A stretch of DNA of 64,000 nt from JANMDU01 sp031375105 (GTDB lineage: Bacteria > Pseudomonadota > Gammaproteobacteria > Burkholderiales > Burkholderiaceae_C). The position numbers were made by a program, and so were the translations under genes. The notes beneath the pieces are model-generated. The model saw only the letters and a program-made list of their open reading frames with translations. It had not been told where the DNA came from and did no database searches. Shown one piece after another: positions 17,558 through 26,031 of this stretch (position 1 is the stretch's first letter; the number at the start of each line of letters is the position of its first letter). The stretch lies in contig JANMHJ010000045.1 in assembly GCA_031375105.1 (NCBI GenBank), positions 92,381 to 156,380 of the forward strand, given 5' to 3'.

Positions 17558-19381
17558 TTAATGAGGTTCATTCGCCAGTTCTTCTAGCAAATGTGAAAAC
17601 GCCAGCACTGCCAATTGCATGTCGTCATTCGTCGTCGATTCCAGCGGGTTGTGGCTGATGCCAGCGTTTTCGCCGCGCACGAACAGCATGGCTTGGGGCA
17701 TGATTTCGTGGAGTTTCATGGCATCGTGGCCTGCGCCGCTGGGCATTTTGAACACTGGCAGACCGGTTGCTTGTACGGCCTTCTCCCAACGCGTTTGCCA
17801 AGCGGCATCAGAGGGTGCAGCGGCGGCGCGCATGGTTTCTTCCAGCGTGTAAGCCACGCCACGCCGCTCGCAAATGGTTTTGATTTGCGCAAGAATGTCG
17901 TTCACGAGCGCGTCGCGTTGCGTATCCGTGGGCGCGCGCATGTCGAGGCTAAAGCTACAACGACCGGGTACCACATTGATCGAGCCATTCGGCACGTTCA
18001 ACATACCGATGGTGGCCACGGAGTCGCCGTCTTTCGCCGCTCGCTGCTCGACATACACAGACAACTCAGCGAGCGCTGCAGCCGCATCACGGCGTGTGTT
18101 CATCGGCGTCGTGCCCGCGTGGCTGGCTTGGCCGATGATCTCGCCGAGAAAACGCACGCTGCCATTGATGGACGTGACCACGCCCAGTGGCAAATTCATC
18201 TCATTTAAAACGGGGCCTTGCTCGATATGCACTTCGACGAAGCCGAGATATTGAGCCGGATCACGTTCTAAAAGTACTATCTTTTTCATAGCTTTTTGCG
18301 CTGATTCCATAAGGGGAAGAAGGGTGTTTTTCATTAAAACACCATCTTTATCAGCCTGCTCAAGCCAATCGGGATTGAAATGCCCGGTGAGTGCACCAGA
18401 GCCTAAGAAAGTGGCTTTGTAGCGCTGGCCCTCTTCTTCTGCAAAAGCCACGACCTCAATGCCAAAGGGCAAGCGTTTTTGCTGTTTGTGCAGCTCGCGT
18501 ACACACATCATCGGCGTGAAGATTCCGAGGCGGCCATCGTATTTGCCACCATTGCGCACGGTGTCGTAATGGCTGCCTGTGAGCAAGGCTTTTGGAGGTG
18601 ATTTTGGCAATTCCCCCTTATGAATACTGCGTAGAGCGCTATCACATTCATAGCGACCAACCACATTCCCCAGTATGTCAATTTCTACCGAATCAAAGCC
18701 ACATTCATGCATTCGAGCCGCAATCTCCGCCGCGCAGGCTTTGTGCGCCTCGGTCATGTAAGTCACGGTGAGCTGGTCGTTTTCCTTGAAGAGCGGATCG
18801 GAATGCTTGGCGAGGCTTTCATGCCAATCCCAAAGCTCGTTCCCCAAATCAGGCTGTTCGCCAAACTTATCGTTCAGGCGGATTTCTGCGATGCGGTGAA
18901 TGTTGCGCAAACATTCAGCCAATTCAAAATCAGGATGGCCTTGCAAGCGCCTGGTGAAGGTGGTGATGATTTGCTCGCGCGTGAACCCGAGGCCGCGCGG
19001 CCCGCGCACGGCGAGGATGAAGGGGAAGCCGAACTTGGCGTTGTAATCTGCGTTGAGTTGTTGCAGTTGAACAAACTCTTCGGGTGAGCAATTCGTCAGC
19101 CCCGCTTTGCTTTGCTCATTCGTGGATTCAGCTGTGAGCGATTGACTCACCATCGCCTTGCCAGCCAGCTCGGGGTGAGCACGAATCAGGCTGAGTTGCT
19201 GATCGCGGCTGGCCTCTGTGACGACCTTCGCCATCGCAGATTTCAGCGCTGCGAGTGTGGCGAAAGGGCGCTCTCGCACGGCTTGCGCGGCGATCCAAAG
19301 CGAATGTTCGTAAATGCCATCGAGATGCGCAGCAGCAGCATCCATCGATGCTGTGCTGAGTTGTTGTAAGGAGAGCTTCAT
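17558..19381 (-). CDS. Fusion of OHCU decarboxylase (UraD) and allantoate amidohydrolase (AllC-like)
   Basis: One 607-residue chain carries two activities of urate breakdown. Residues about 1-170 are the decarboxylase that yields S-allantoin: RAHPELAGK near 70 carries the catalytic His, followed by STNEQSKAGL and FPFILAVRG. Residues about 190-607 are an M20-type allantoate amidohydrolase with TGSHYDTV near 270, GGKYDGRLG, FAEEEGQRY near 312, VEVHIEQGP near 388 and AGHDAMKLHE near 550 as metal-site motifs. ATG 19381 overlaps the puuE stop as ATGA, giving translational coupling. Two palindromic elements are embedded in frame at about residues 242-258 and 353-369, adding segments absent from typical AllC proteins. 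All catalytic motifs are intact, so both parts are probably active. Confidence 0.9.
   Translation of the reverse strand: MKLSLQQLSTASMDAAAAHLDGIYEHSLWIAAQAVRERPFATLAALKSAMAKVVTEASRDQQLSLIRAHPELAGKAMVSQSLTAESTNEQSKAGLTNCSPEEFVQLQQLNADYNAKFGFPFILAVRGPRGLGFTREQIITTFTRRLQGHPDFELAECLRNIHRIAEIRLNDKFGEQPDLGNELWDWHESLAKHSDPLFKENDQLTVTYMTEAHKACAAEIAARMHECGFDSVEIDILGNVVGRYECDSALRSIHKGELPKSPPKALLTGSHYDTVRNGGKYDGRLGIFTPMMCVRELHKQQKRLPFGIEVVAFAEEEGQRYKATFLGSGALTGHFNPDWLEQADKDGVLMKNTLLPLMESAQKAMKKIVLLERDPAQYLGFVEVHIEQGPVLNEMNLPLGVVTSINGSVRFLGEIIGQASHAGTTPMNTRRDAAAALAELSVYVEQRAAKDGDSVATIGMLNVPNGSINVVPGRCSFSLDMRAPTDTQRDALVNDILAQIKTICERRGVAYTLEETMRAAAAPSDAAWQTRWEKAVQATGLPVFKMPSGAGHDAMKLHEIMPQAMLFVRGENAGISHNPLESTTNDDMQLAVLAFSHLLEELANEPH
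18275..18323 (+). repeat. 50-bp palindromic element inside the uraD-allC gene, copy A
   Basis: TACTATCTTTTTCATAGCT is followed by TTTTGCGCTGATTCCATAAGGGG. In the gene's sense it encodes LPLMESAQKAMKKIV, in frame and without a stop. Confidence 0.8.
18606..18656 (-). repeat. 50-bp palindromic element inside the uraD-allC gene, copy B
   Basis: Opposite orientation to copy A. In the gene's sense it encodes RYECDSALRSIHKGELP, inserted between the NVVG strand and the TGSHYDTV metal motif. The epimerase copy at 45904-45949 encodes a nearly identical pattern. Confidence 0.85.
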
Positions 19382-20328
19382 GTGCAAGGATGCACTTTCA
19401 TCCAATGCTGCGCAATATCAATCCGCTTGGCCACCCAAACTTTTTCAAACTGCGCAATGTGATCTAAAAATCGTTGCAACGCTGCAATGCGTCCCGGCCT
19501 GCCGAGCAAACGGCAATGCATGCCAATGCTCATCATCTTGGGTTGATTCAAACCGTAAGGATCGCCTTCTGCATACAAAGCGTCAAACGTGTCTTTCAAA
19601 TACTGGAAAAACGGATCGGCATAAGCATAGCCTTGGGGCAAACTAAAGCGCATGTCGTTGCAGTCGAGCGTATAGGGCACGATGAGCTGATGCGTATCTG
19701 AGCCATCCGTCTTGCGCACTTTCATCCAAAACGGAAGATCGTCGCCGTAGTAATCACTGTCATACGCAAAGCCGCCGAAATCTGCCACGAGGCGATGTGT
19801 GTTGGGGCTGTCGCGCCCGGTGTACCAACCCAGTGGGCGCTCTTTCATCAGCGCCTGCATGATCGCCATGGCCTCGCGCATGTGCTCACGCTCGACCTCA
19901 TCGGGCAGATTTTGATAATGAATCCATTTGAGTCCGTGGCAAGCAATTTCGTGGCCTAGCTCGACAAAAGCTTGCGTCACATCCGGGCAGCGCTGCAAAG
20001 CCGTGGCCACGCCAAACACCGTCAGAGGTAATTTGCGTTGTTCAAACTCACGCAAGATGCGCCACACGCCTGCACGCGAGCCGTATTCGTAAATGCCGTC
20101 CATGCTCATGTGCCGTGCGGGAAAGCTGGGTGGGCTGAACATTTCAGAGAGAAAAGTCTCCGAGCCAGCGTCGCCATGAAGCACGTGGTTTTCGCCACCT
20201 TCTTCAAAATTCAGCACAAACTGCACGGCAATTCGAGCGCCGCCCGGCCATTGCGCATGCGGCGCGGATCTGCCGTAGCCTGCCAAATCGCGCGGATACG
20301 CGGCGCTGCTGTCGTAAATATTTGCCAT
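19378..20328 (-). CDS. puuE: Allantoinase, polysaccharide-deacetylase-like (PuuE)
   Basis: The 316-residue cytoplasmic protein belongs to the PuuE group, which opens allantoin to allantoate using a NodB-type deacetylase fold unrelated to classical amidohydrolase allantoinases. Recognisable segments are YPRDLAGYGRSAPHAQWPGG near the start, QFVLNFEEGGENHVLHGD near 34-51, the ELGHEIACHGLKWIHY histidine region and GWYTGRDSPNTHRLV. The ATG at 20328 follows the GntR stop by 3 bases, and its own stop overlaps the next start (ATGA), so gntR, puuE and uraD-allC form a tight operon. Confidence 0.93.
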   Translation of the reverse strand: MANIYDSSAAYPRDLAGYGRSAPHAQWPGGARIAVQFVLNFEEGGENHVLHGDAGSETFLSEMFSPPSFPARHMSMDGIYEYGSRAGVWRILREFEQRKLPLTVFGVATALQRCPDVTQAFVELGHEIACHGLKWIHYQNLPDEVEREHMREAMAIMQALMKERPLGWYTGRDSPNTHRLVADFGGFAYDSDYYGDDLPFWMKVRKTDGSDTHQLIVPYTLDCNDMRFSLPQGYAYADPFFQYLKDTFDALYAEGDPYGLNQPKMMSIGMHCRLLGRPGRIAALQRFLDHIAQFEKVWVAKRIDIAQHWMKVHPCT

Positions 20329-20331
20329 GCC

Positions 20332-21012
20332 TTAAAGCCCTGCAAAGGCCGAGAGCACAGGCGCCGTGTCGCTCTCAGGCCGATCGTCTTGCAAACGCAG
20401 ATTGGCAAAGACCTGGCTCAAATGCGCATCCATCAGCTGAGTGGCTTGTTCTGCATCACCACGCGCCAGCGCTTCCACGATGCCCGCATGCTCGTCATTG
20501 CTCATCTGCGCGGCATCTGTGCTTTGGTACATCAGTGTGATCAGAGCGCAGCGCGAGATCAAATCGCTGAGCAATTCAGCCAGCACCTGATTGCCCATGA
20601 GTTCGGCCATGCGCACATGAAAATCCCCGAGCAGTTCAATGCGCCCCGGCGCATCGCCGCTGTGCACCGCCATTTTTTCTTGCGCCACATGCTCGCGCAG
20701 CGATTTGATCTGGCTTGGCGTGACCTGCGCCGCAAAATGCCGCGTCATTTGTGCCTCCAGCATGCGGCGCACATCAAACACTTGGCCCGCCTCTTCAATC
20801 GAAGGCGAAGCCACAAACGCGCCCCGCGCGGGCTCCAGCACAATCAATCGTTGGTTTTCCAGCTGATACAAAGCTTGGCGCACCAAGGTGCGCGACACAC
20901 CAAAATGATCGGCCAGCTTTTGCTCCACCAGTTTCACGCCGGGCGCAAGGCGGTGCGCCACAATCGCTTTAGTCAGCGCTTGCACAATGTGTTGGGTGGT
21001 GGATACTTCCAT
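20332..21012 (-). CDS. GntR-family (FCD) regulator of the purine-catabolism genes
   Basis: A 226-residue DNA-binding regulator. The winged-helix part (about residues 1-70) has the GntR recognition pattern LADHFGVSRTLVRQALYQLE, and the C-terminal FCD ligand domain contains DFHVRMAELMGN and the metal-type histidine in DEHAGIVEAL. ATG 21012 gives the normal family length; the open frame reaching 21054 starts inside the putative operator and is rejected. It heads the minus-strand operon with puuE and faces uraH. It probably autoregulates through the TTGTATACA site and responds to an intermediate of the pathway. Confidence 0.9.
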   Translation of the reverse strand: MEVSTTQHIVQALTKAIVAHRLAPGVKLVEQKLADHFGVSRTLVRQALYQLENQRLIVLEPARGAFVASPSIEEAGQVFDVRRMLEAQMTRHFAAQVTPSQIKSLREHVAQEKMAVHSGDAPGRIELLGDFHVRMAELMGNQVLAELLSDLISRCALITLMYQSTDAAQMSNDEHAGIVEALARGDAEQATQLMDAHLSQVFANLRLQDDRPESDTAPVLSAFAGL

Positions 21013-21044
21013 GGTTTGAGACCGGTGACAACGTATCGGTGAAA

Positions 21045-21054
21045 TTGTATACAC
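21045..21054. promoter_or_regulatory. Candidate GntR operator in the gntR-uraH intergenic region
   Basis: TTGTATACAC matches the perfect palindrome TTGTATACAA at 16122 in nine of ten positions. It overlaps the likely -10 area for uraH and lies 33 bases from the GntR start. Confidence 0.55.
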
Positions 21055-21081
21055 TTCCTCTACTGTTTGGAGAACACATTC

Positions 21082-21435
21082 ATGGGCTTATCCACCCACG
21101 TCCTCGACACCATGCACGGCTGCCCCGCCTCTAACATGCGCATGCGCTTTTATGAGCAACGCGGCGATGCCCATGTGTTGCTCAAAGAATGCACGCTCAA
21201 CGCCGATGGCCGCAACCCCGATGGCCCGTTGTTTGACAACGCCTCACTTAAAGCAGGCCGCTATCGCCTAAGCTTTGATGTGGCGGCATATTTCAAAGCC
21301 AAAGGCGTGAGCCTGCCCGAGCCTGCGTTTTTAGATGTGGTGCATCTCGATTTCGGCATCGCGCATGCCGATCAACATTACCATGTGCCCTTGCTGTGCA
21401 GCCCTTGGAGCTATTCCACCTATCGGGGCAGTTGA
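21082..21435 (+). CDS. uraH: 5-hydroxyisourate hydrolase (transthyretin-like)
   Basis: It hydrolyses 5-hydroxyisourate to OHCU, the substrate of UraD encoded on the facing strand. The 117-residue length is standard. The N-terminal signature STHVLDTMHGCPA contains the first active-site His, and the protein ends exactly in the family hallmark YRGS. ATG 21082 is chosen because GGAG lies 9 bases upstream; a start at 21067 would add five residues. A uricase gene is not in the window. It is transcribed divergently from the GntR gene over a shared candidate operator. Confidence 0.95.
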   Translation: MGLSTHVLDTMHGCPASNMRMRFYEQRGDAHVLLKECTLNADGRNPDGPLFDNASLKAGRYRLSFDVAAYFKAKGVSLPEPAFLDVVHLDFGIAHADQHYHVPLLCSPWSYSTYRGS

Positions 21436-21498
21436 CACACCCGCTTCATCAAGTGCTCTGACAATGGCTCACTCAAACTGCTTTAGCGTGGAAATTTT

Positions 21499-22488
21499 TT
21501 GACAAATCGCCGAATTGCCCTTATAAAATATGCGCAGAGTGCTATCGGATTAATAGCAATTCCCGGTCTGCTGAGTGCGCAAACGGCTCAGGTGACACGC
21601 ATCGTCGTGCCCTTCGCACCGGGCGCAGGAACGGATGCCGTGGGGCGCTTGGTGGCGCAGAAGTTGGGCGAGGTGATGAGTACGACCGTGGTGGTGGACA
21701 ACCGTGCGGGTGCCAGCGGCGCGATTGGCGCGAAATTCGTGGCTGACAGCGCACCCGATGGCTTGACCTTGCTGCTGGCTGCTGCGCCCTTCACCACCGT
21801 GCCCGCCGCGCTGCCCAACGCAGGCTACCACCCAGTACGCCAATTTGCACCCGTGGGAATGATTGCCAGCGGCCCGCTGGTCTGGGCGGTGAACAAGGAT
21901 TTACCGGTCAGCAGTTTGCGCGATTTCGTGAAATTGACCAAGGCCAAGCCCGGCTACTTCAACTACGGCAGTGCAGGCGCAGGCGGCATCAACCATCTCG
22001 TGCTCGAAATGCTGAAAAACCGCGCTGGGATTTTCGTCACGCACATCCCCTATCGCGGCATCGCGCCCGCCACGATGGACATGATCGGCGGGCAGATTCA
22101 TATGCTCACTGGCACCGTGCCCGCGCTCAACCCCTTCATCAGAGAAGGCCGCATCAAAGCGCTGGCTGTGACGGCATCGAAGCGATCAAGCGCCTTGCCC
22201 GATGTGCCCAGCATGACCGAGAGCGGGTTTGCAGGCTTTGATGTGCTCAACTATTTTGGCCTGATGGCACCGAAGGCCACGCCGCAAGCCATCGTCGAAC
22301 GGCTCAATGCCGCTTTGGGCAAAGTGGTGCAGTTGCCTGATGTACGCGTCCGTTTTGCCACAGACGCATTAGAGCCAGTCAACGCTGCCTCCAGCTCACC
22401 TGCGCAACTGGCCAGCTTCATTGAGAAAGATTTTTCCGGCTGGCGGCAAGTGGTGGCAGCGCAGAATTTGAAGATCGATGCGACTTGA
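21499..22488 (+). CDS. Bug/TctC-family periplasmic receptor with an element-derived signal peptide
   Basis: A 329-residue tripartite-tricarboxylate-type binding protein. The mature part has the family pattern RIVVPFAPGAGTDAVGRLVAQ, GASGAIGAKFVADSAPDG and YGSAGAGGINHL. No membrane genes accompany it, as is common for Bug receptors. The only possible start is TTG 21499, since the frame is open back to 21487 with no ATG or GTG. The first 20 codons overlap a 50-bp palindromic element, which encodes RIALIKYAQSAIGLIA, so the hydrophobic core of the signal peptide is largely repeat-derived. The native N-terminus may have been replaced. It is either functional with a chimeric signal or a decaying gene; the rest of the frame is intact. 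Confidence 0.8.
   Translation: MTNRRIALIKYAQSAIGLIAIPGLLSAQTAQVTRIVVPFAPGAGTDAVGRLVAQKLGEVMSTTVVVDNRAGASGAIGAKFVADSAPDGLTLLLAAAPFTTVPAALPNAGYHPVRQFAPVGMIASGPLVWAVNKDLPVSSLRDFVKLTKAKPGYFNYGSAGAGGINHLVLEMLKNRAGIFVTHIPYRGIAPATMDMIGGQIHMLTGTVPALNPFIREGRIKALAVTASKRSSALPDVPSMTESGFAGFDVLNYFGLMAPKATPQAIVERLNAALGKVVQLPDVRVRFATDALEPVNAASSSPAQLASFIEKDFSGWRQVVAAQNLKIDAT
21513..21558 (-). repeat. 50-bp palindromic element forming the N-terminus of a TctC receptor
   Basis: The minus strand reads TGCTATTAATCCGATAGCA, then CTCTGCGCATATTTTATAAGG. On the plus strand it is translated as part of the receptor's signal peptide. Confidence 0.88.
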
Positions 22489-22537
22489 ATTTCGCATATT
22501 TCTGGCTCTTGACTCGCGACTGCGTGACACGATCCCG

Positions 22538-25500
22538 TCAAGGCTTCCAATCGCGCAGCGCCACCAAGGTCTGATCCGTCAGCTTGTCTATCAAGGCAAT
22601 TTGCGCAGCAGCATCCGCAGGCCAACCTCCTGTCTTGCAGGCCTGCTCCAATTCTGAGCACGCGTCAGACAAGGCCACCGCACCCACGTTTGATGCCGCG
22701 CCTTTGAGCGCATGCGCACGAAGCGAGAGCAACGCAGGATCGGTGGTGGCCAGGCTGGCCGTGATGTCGTTACGGCGCTCGGGCGCGTCGTGAATGAACA
22801 AGCCCATCACCTCGCGCGTCATGCTGCGCTCATCGTCGTCAAACTCTTTGAATTGATCCAGACGGCTCCAATCCATCAGCTGCATTTCAACCGGTGGTAT
22901 AGAAGCTTCTTCAAGGCTTTTTAGCTCATTTCCCGTTATAGAATCTGCGTTGTTTGCTATTAAAAAAGGAGCGTTATACAGGGCATCTGGCAAAGCATCT
23001 TGAGACACGCGCGCATACTGCGTGAGCCCCATAGACAACTCGTCTAGGCGCAGCGGTTTGGGCAAAAAGCCGATCATGCCTGCATTCAAGCAGCGCTGGC
23101 GATCTTCTTCCAGCACGGAAGCCGTCAAGGCAATGATCGGGGGCGCTTTAGTGCCATGCGTGCTAATGATCAGGCGCGCAGCGCCATAGCCATCCAGCAC
23201 CGGCATGTTGGCATCCATCAACACGGCAGCAAAGCGCTTGCCGCCCGCTTGCATGGAAGCGGCCACACTGTCAGCCGCCTGCTGGCCATCCATCACGCTC
23301 ACCGACTCATAGCCCAGTTTGGTCAACATGCTCACAGCCACTTTGATATTGATCAAGTTGTCGTCAGCTACGAGGATAGTTTGGTTTTTGGCGACGACTT
23401 TCTTCGGCGACTCCACGGCCAAACGTGTGCTGTGCGCATACAAAATACGCGCCAGAATATTGAACAGCTGAGATTGCCGGTAAGGTTTGAGCAGCTTGCC
23501 TGCAAACTCACGGGCCTCGCCCTCAGTGGGCAAGGTGCCGGAGGTGAGCAACACAAGCTGCATTTGTGGCTTGATTTTGTGCAGCGCCTGCGCAAACATC
23601 ACGCCATCCATTTCGGGCATGTGCATATCCGTCACCACCACATCCGCATCGCGGGTGCTCAGCCATCGCAGTGCTTCGGGTGCGTTATTGAAAGCCACCG
23701 TGTTCATCTTCCAGCGCTTGAGTTGCTTATCCAAAATCTGGATGTTGACAGGCATATCGTCCACGATCACGGCCAGCTTGCCCTCTAGGCTGGCCAGCTC
23801 CATGATGGACGTTTCAGATTGATTGGGCGCATCGCTGTAATGCATGCGGGCAGTGAACCAGAAGGTCGCGCCTTGGCCTGCTTCAGATTCCAGCCCCACT
23901 TGCCCGCCCATCAGCTCGGCCAAGCGCTTACAAATCGCCAAGCCCAGCCCGGTGCCACCGAATTTTCGCGTGGTGGAGGCATCAACTTGCGTGAACGATT
24001 GGAAGAGCGCACTTTGGCGCTCTTTTGGAATCCCAATGCCGCTGTCTTTCACACGAAATTCCACCAGTGCGCCTGGCTGCGAGCGGCCGTCGATCACACG
24101 ATTCACATCAAAATCTTCTATCAAATGCGCGGAGACGAGAATATGTCCTTTCTCGGTGAACTTCACGGCATTGCCCAAGAAATTGAGCAGGATTTGGCGC
24201 AAGCGCGTGACATCACCACGCACCCAAGCGGGCACATCATCGCCCACATCCACCAGCAGCTCCAGGCCTTTTTCTCGCGCACGTGCTGCACCAATATCGC
24301 AAGCTTCTTCAATCGTGCTCTGCACAGAGAGGGGTTCGCTCTCCATCTCCAGTTTGCCCGACTCGATTTTTGAGAAATCCAAAATATCGTTGATCACCGA
24401 GAGCAGTTGGTCGCTGGACACGCGCATGGTGTGCAGAAAATCCTGCTGCTCTTCATTCAGCGGTGTATCGGCCATGAGCGTGGTCATGCCCACCACGCCG
24501 TTAAGTGGCGTGCGAATTTCATGGCTCATGGTGGCCAAGAATGCGGCTTTGGCGCGCACTGCGCCGAGTGCCGCTTCGCGCGATTCTTCGAGTTCTTGCG
24601 TGCGCAGCGCGACGCGCTCTTCTAAATACTCGTTCGCATCTTGCAATGCCTGTTTCTGCCCTTCAATCGCAATGCGGTTGTTTTGAATTTCCTCTGCACT
24701 GTGATGCAGGGTGCGTGCCAGCTCGCGCACTTCCAAGATACGCGCTTGAGATAGCAACGCCGGCACACGGCCTCGCCCCATCTCCTGCGCTGCTTGCATC
24801 AAGTTTTCGAATCGCCGGGACATACGCCAAGCCAGCAAACCTGCCAGCAAAGCGCCCACGACCAATACGCCCGCCATGAGAAGCATAGCTCGCTCCAAGC
24901 CTTGCTCAGCCTCGTTTGAAAAATCCAACTCTGGAGCGGCCACGATCAAAGTCAAAGGCAAACCTAAGTGCTCAGCGAAGGGCCGCATCGAGACCAAGGT
25001 GTCGCCCAAGGAAGTCTGGATCACGCCATTGAAGCGCTCGCGTTGGGCAGAATCAGATTGGCGCTTACCGATCAAGGGCTGCATCTGTGCAAACGCTTCG
25101 CGCGCGACTACGTTGGCGCTGTTGGAAGGTTGCTGCCGAATCAGTTTGCCATCTTGCTCTACAAAGAGCGGATCGCCGGCCGAGCTGGCCACCAACTGAC
25201 CGCCGTCATCCACAATGAATGCTACGCCACGCGCTGAGATGTTGATCACTTGCAGTGCTTCAGACAATTGCTTGAGATACAAATCCGCCGCAAACACGCC
25301 GAGCACGCCGCCATCGTCATCAAACACCGGTTGCGCCACCGTGATCAGCAACTGCTTTTTCGATGCAGACAAATAGACGGGCGTGAAGATCCGCTCACGC
25401 TTATCAACAGCTTGCATATACCAAGGCCGCGTGCGGGGCTCATAATTTCGCGGTTCAGGATCCAGTTTTTGGCTGCGATCACCGGGTGTGATCGCAGAGT

Positions 25501-25966
25501 AAAACTGGCGGCCTTCATCGTCTTGGCGGCGTATGCCAATGCGCATCGCGCCAGTGCCGCCACGCGAGAGTTGCTCTACGCCATGAAAATCACCTTTGTT
25601 CGTGCCAAAGTAAAGATAGGGCACATCAGCTGCCATGCGTGTGAGCGAACTGGCCAAGCGTTCAAATTCTTCCGGCTGGTTGATCAAGCGACGCGCTGCT
25701 TTGGTTTGTGCATCGCTGGGCGCAGGCGCAATCAAGCCATTGAGCACCAAGCCTGCGGTTTGCAATTGCACTTCGGCATCGCCTTGCACGCGCTGCATAA
25801 CGTCTTTGATGACCTTTTGCGACAACTGATCCACCGTTTGCACATTGCTGGAGTAAAGCAACCAGCCTACCAGCATCGCAGGCACTACGGCAAACAAGAG
25901 CAGTAAAGTCATCGACAGGCTGCGAACCGTCCAGCTCCAACGCGGCTGGCTTATGTGATCTTTCAT
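22538..25966 (-). CDS. Hybrid sensor histidine kinase with two receivers and an Hpt domain
   Basis: A 1142-residue membrane kinase for a phosphorelay. A first membrane helix (about 17-38) and a second (about 355-378) enclose a periplasmic dCache-like sensor. A HAMP-like and coiled-coil stretch leads to HisKA with the phosphohistidine in ATMSHEIRTPLNG near 482, then an HATPase domain (GTGLGLAICKRL). Receiver 1 has the Asp in VVTDMHMP near 777, receiver 2 in VLMDANMP near 918, and the Hpt histidine is in AHALKGAASN near 1086. ATG 25966 gives a normal N-terminus. It lies 65 bases after the response-regulator-cyclase gene. An in-frame palindromic element lies in the linker before the Hpt domain. 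Confidence 0.93.
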   Translation of the reverse strand: MKDHISQPRWSWTVRSLSMTLLLLFAVVPAMLVGWLLYSSNVQTVDQLSQKVIKDVMQRVQGDAEVQLQTAGLVLNGLIAPAPSDAQTKAARRLINQPEEFERLASSLTRMAADVPYLYFGTNKGDFHGVEQLSRGGTGAMRIGIRRQDDEGRQFYSAITPGDRSQKLDPEPRNYEPRTRPWYMQAVDKRERIFTPVYLSASKKQLLITVAQPVFDDDGGVLGVFAADLYLKQLSEALQVINISARGVAFIVDDGGQLVASSAGDPLFVEQDGKLIRQQPSNSANVVAREAFAQMQPLIGKRQSDSAQRERFNGVIQTSLGDTLVSMRPFAEHLGLPLTLIVAAPELDFSNEAEQGLERAMLLMAGVLVVGALLAGLLAWRMSRRFENLMQAAQEMGRGRVPALLSQARILEVRELARTLHHSAEEIQNNRIAIEGQKQALQDANEYLEERVALRTQELEESREAALGAVRAKAAFLATMSHEIRTPLNGVVGMTTLMADTPLNEEQQDFLHTMRVSSDQLLSVINDILDFSKIESGKLEMESEPLSVQSTIEEACDIGAARAREKGLELLVDVGDDVPAWVRGDVTRLRQILLNFLGNAVKFTEKGHILVSAHLIEDFDVNRVIDGRSQPGALVEFRVKDSGIGIPKERQSALFQSFTQVDASTTRKFGGTGLGLAICKRLAELMGGQVGLESEAGQGATFWFTARMHYSDAPNQSETSIMELASLEGKLAVIVDDMPVNIQILDKQLKRWKMNTVAFNNAPEALRWLSTRDADVVVTDMHMPEMDGVMFAQALHKIKPQMQLVLLTSGTLPTEGEAREFAGKLLKPYRQSQLFNILARILYAHSTRLAVESPKKVVAKNQTILVADDNLINIKVAVSMLTKLGYESVSVMDGQQAADSVAASMQAGGKRFAAVLMDANMPVLDGYGAARLIISTHGTKAPPIIALTASVLEEDRQRCLNAGMIGFLPKPLRLDELSMGLTQYARVSQDALPDALYNAPFLIANNADSITGNELKSLEEASIPPVEMQLMDWSRLDQFKEFDDDERSMTREVMGLFIHDAPERRNDITASLATTDPALLSLRAHALKGAASNVGAVALSDACSELEQACKTGGWPADAAAQIALIDKLTDQTLVALRDWKP
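22921..22973 (-). repeat. 50-bp palindromic element in the hybrid kinase gene
   Basis: In the gene's sense it encodes FLIANNADSITGNELKS, located in the linker between receiver 2 and the Hpt domain. The LIA..A..ITG pattern also appears in the copy upstream of paaK. Confidence 0.75.
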
Positions 25967-26031
25967 ATCAACGCTTTCTCGCAGGACGATTTTCAAAACA
26001 GGGCTGCATCAGGCCAAGGCGAGCATCCGAT

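Noticed and set aside
20038..21042. A 334-codon open frame on the plus strand opposite puuE and gntR
   Set aside because: It is antisense to two strongly recognisable genes, has no family features and reflects codon bias of the real strand.
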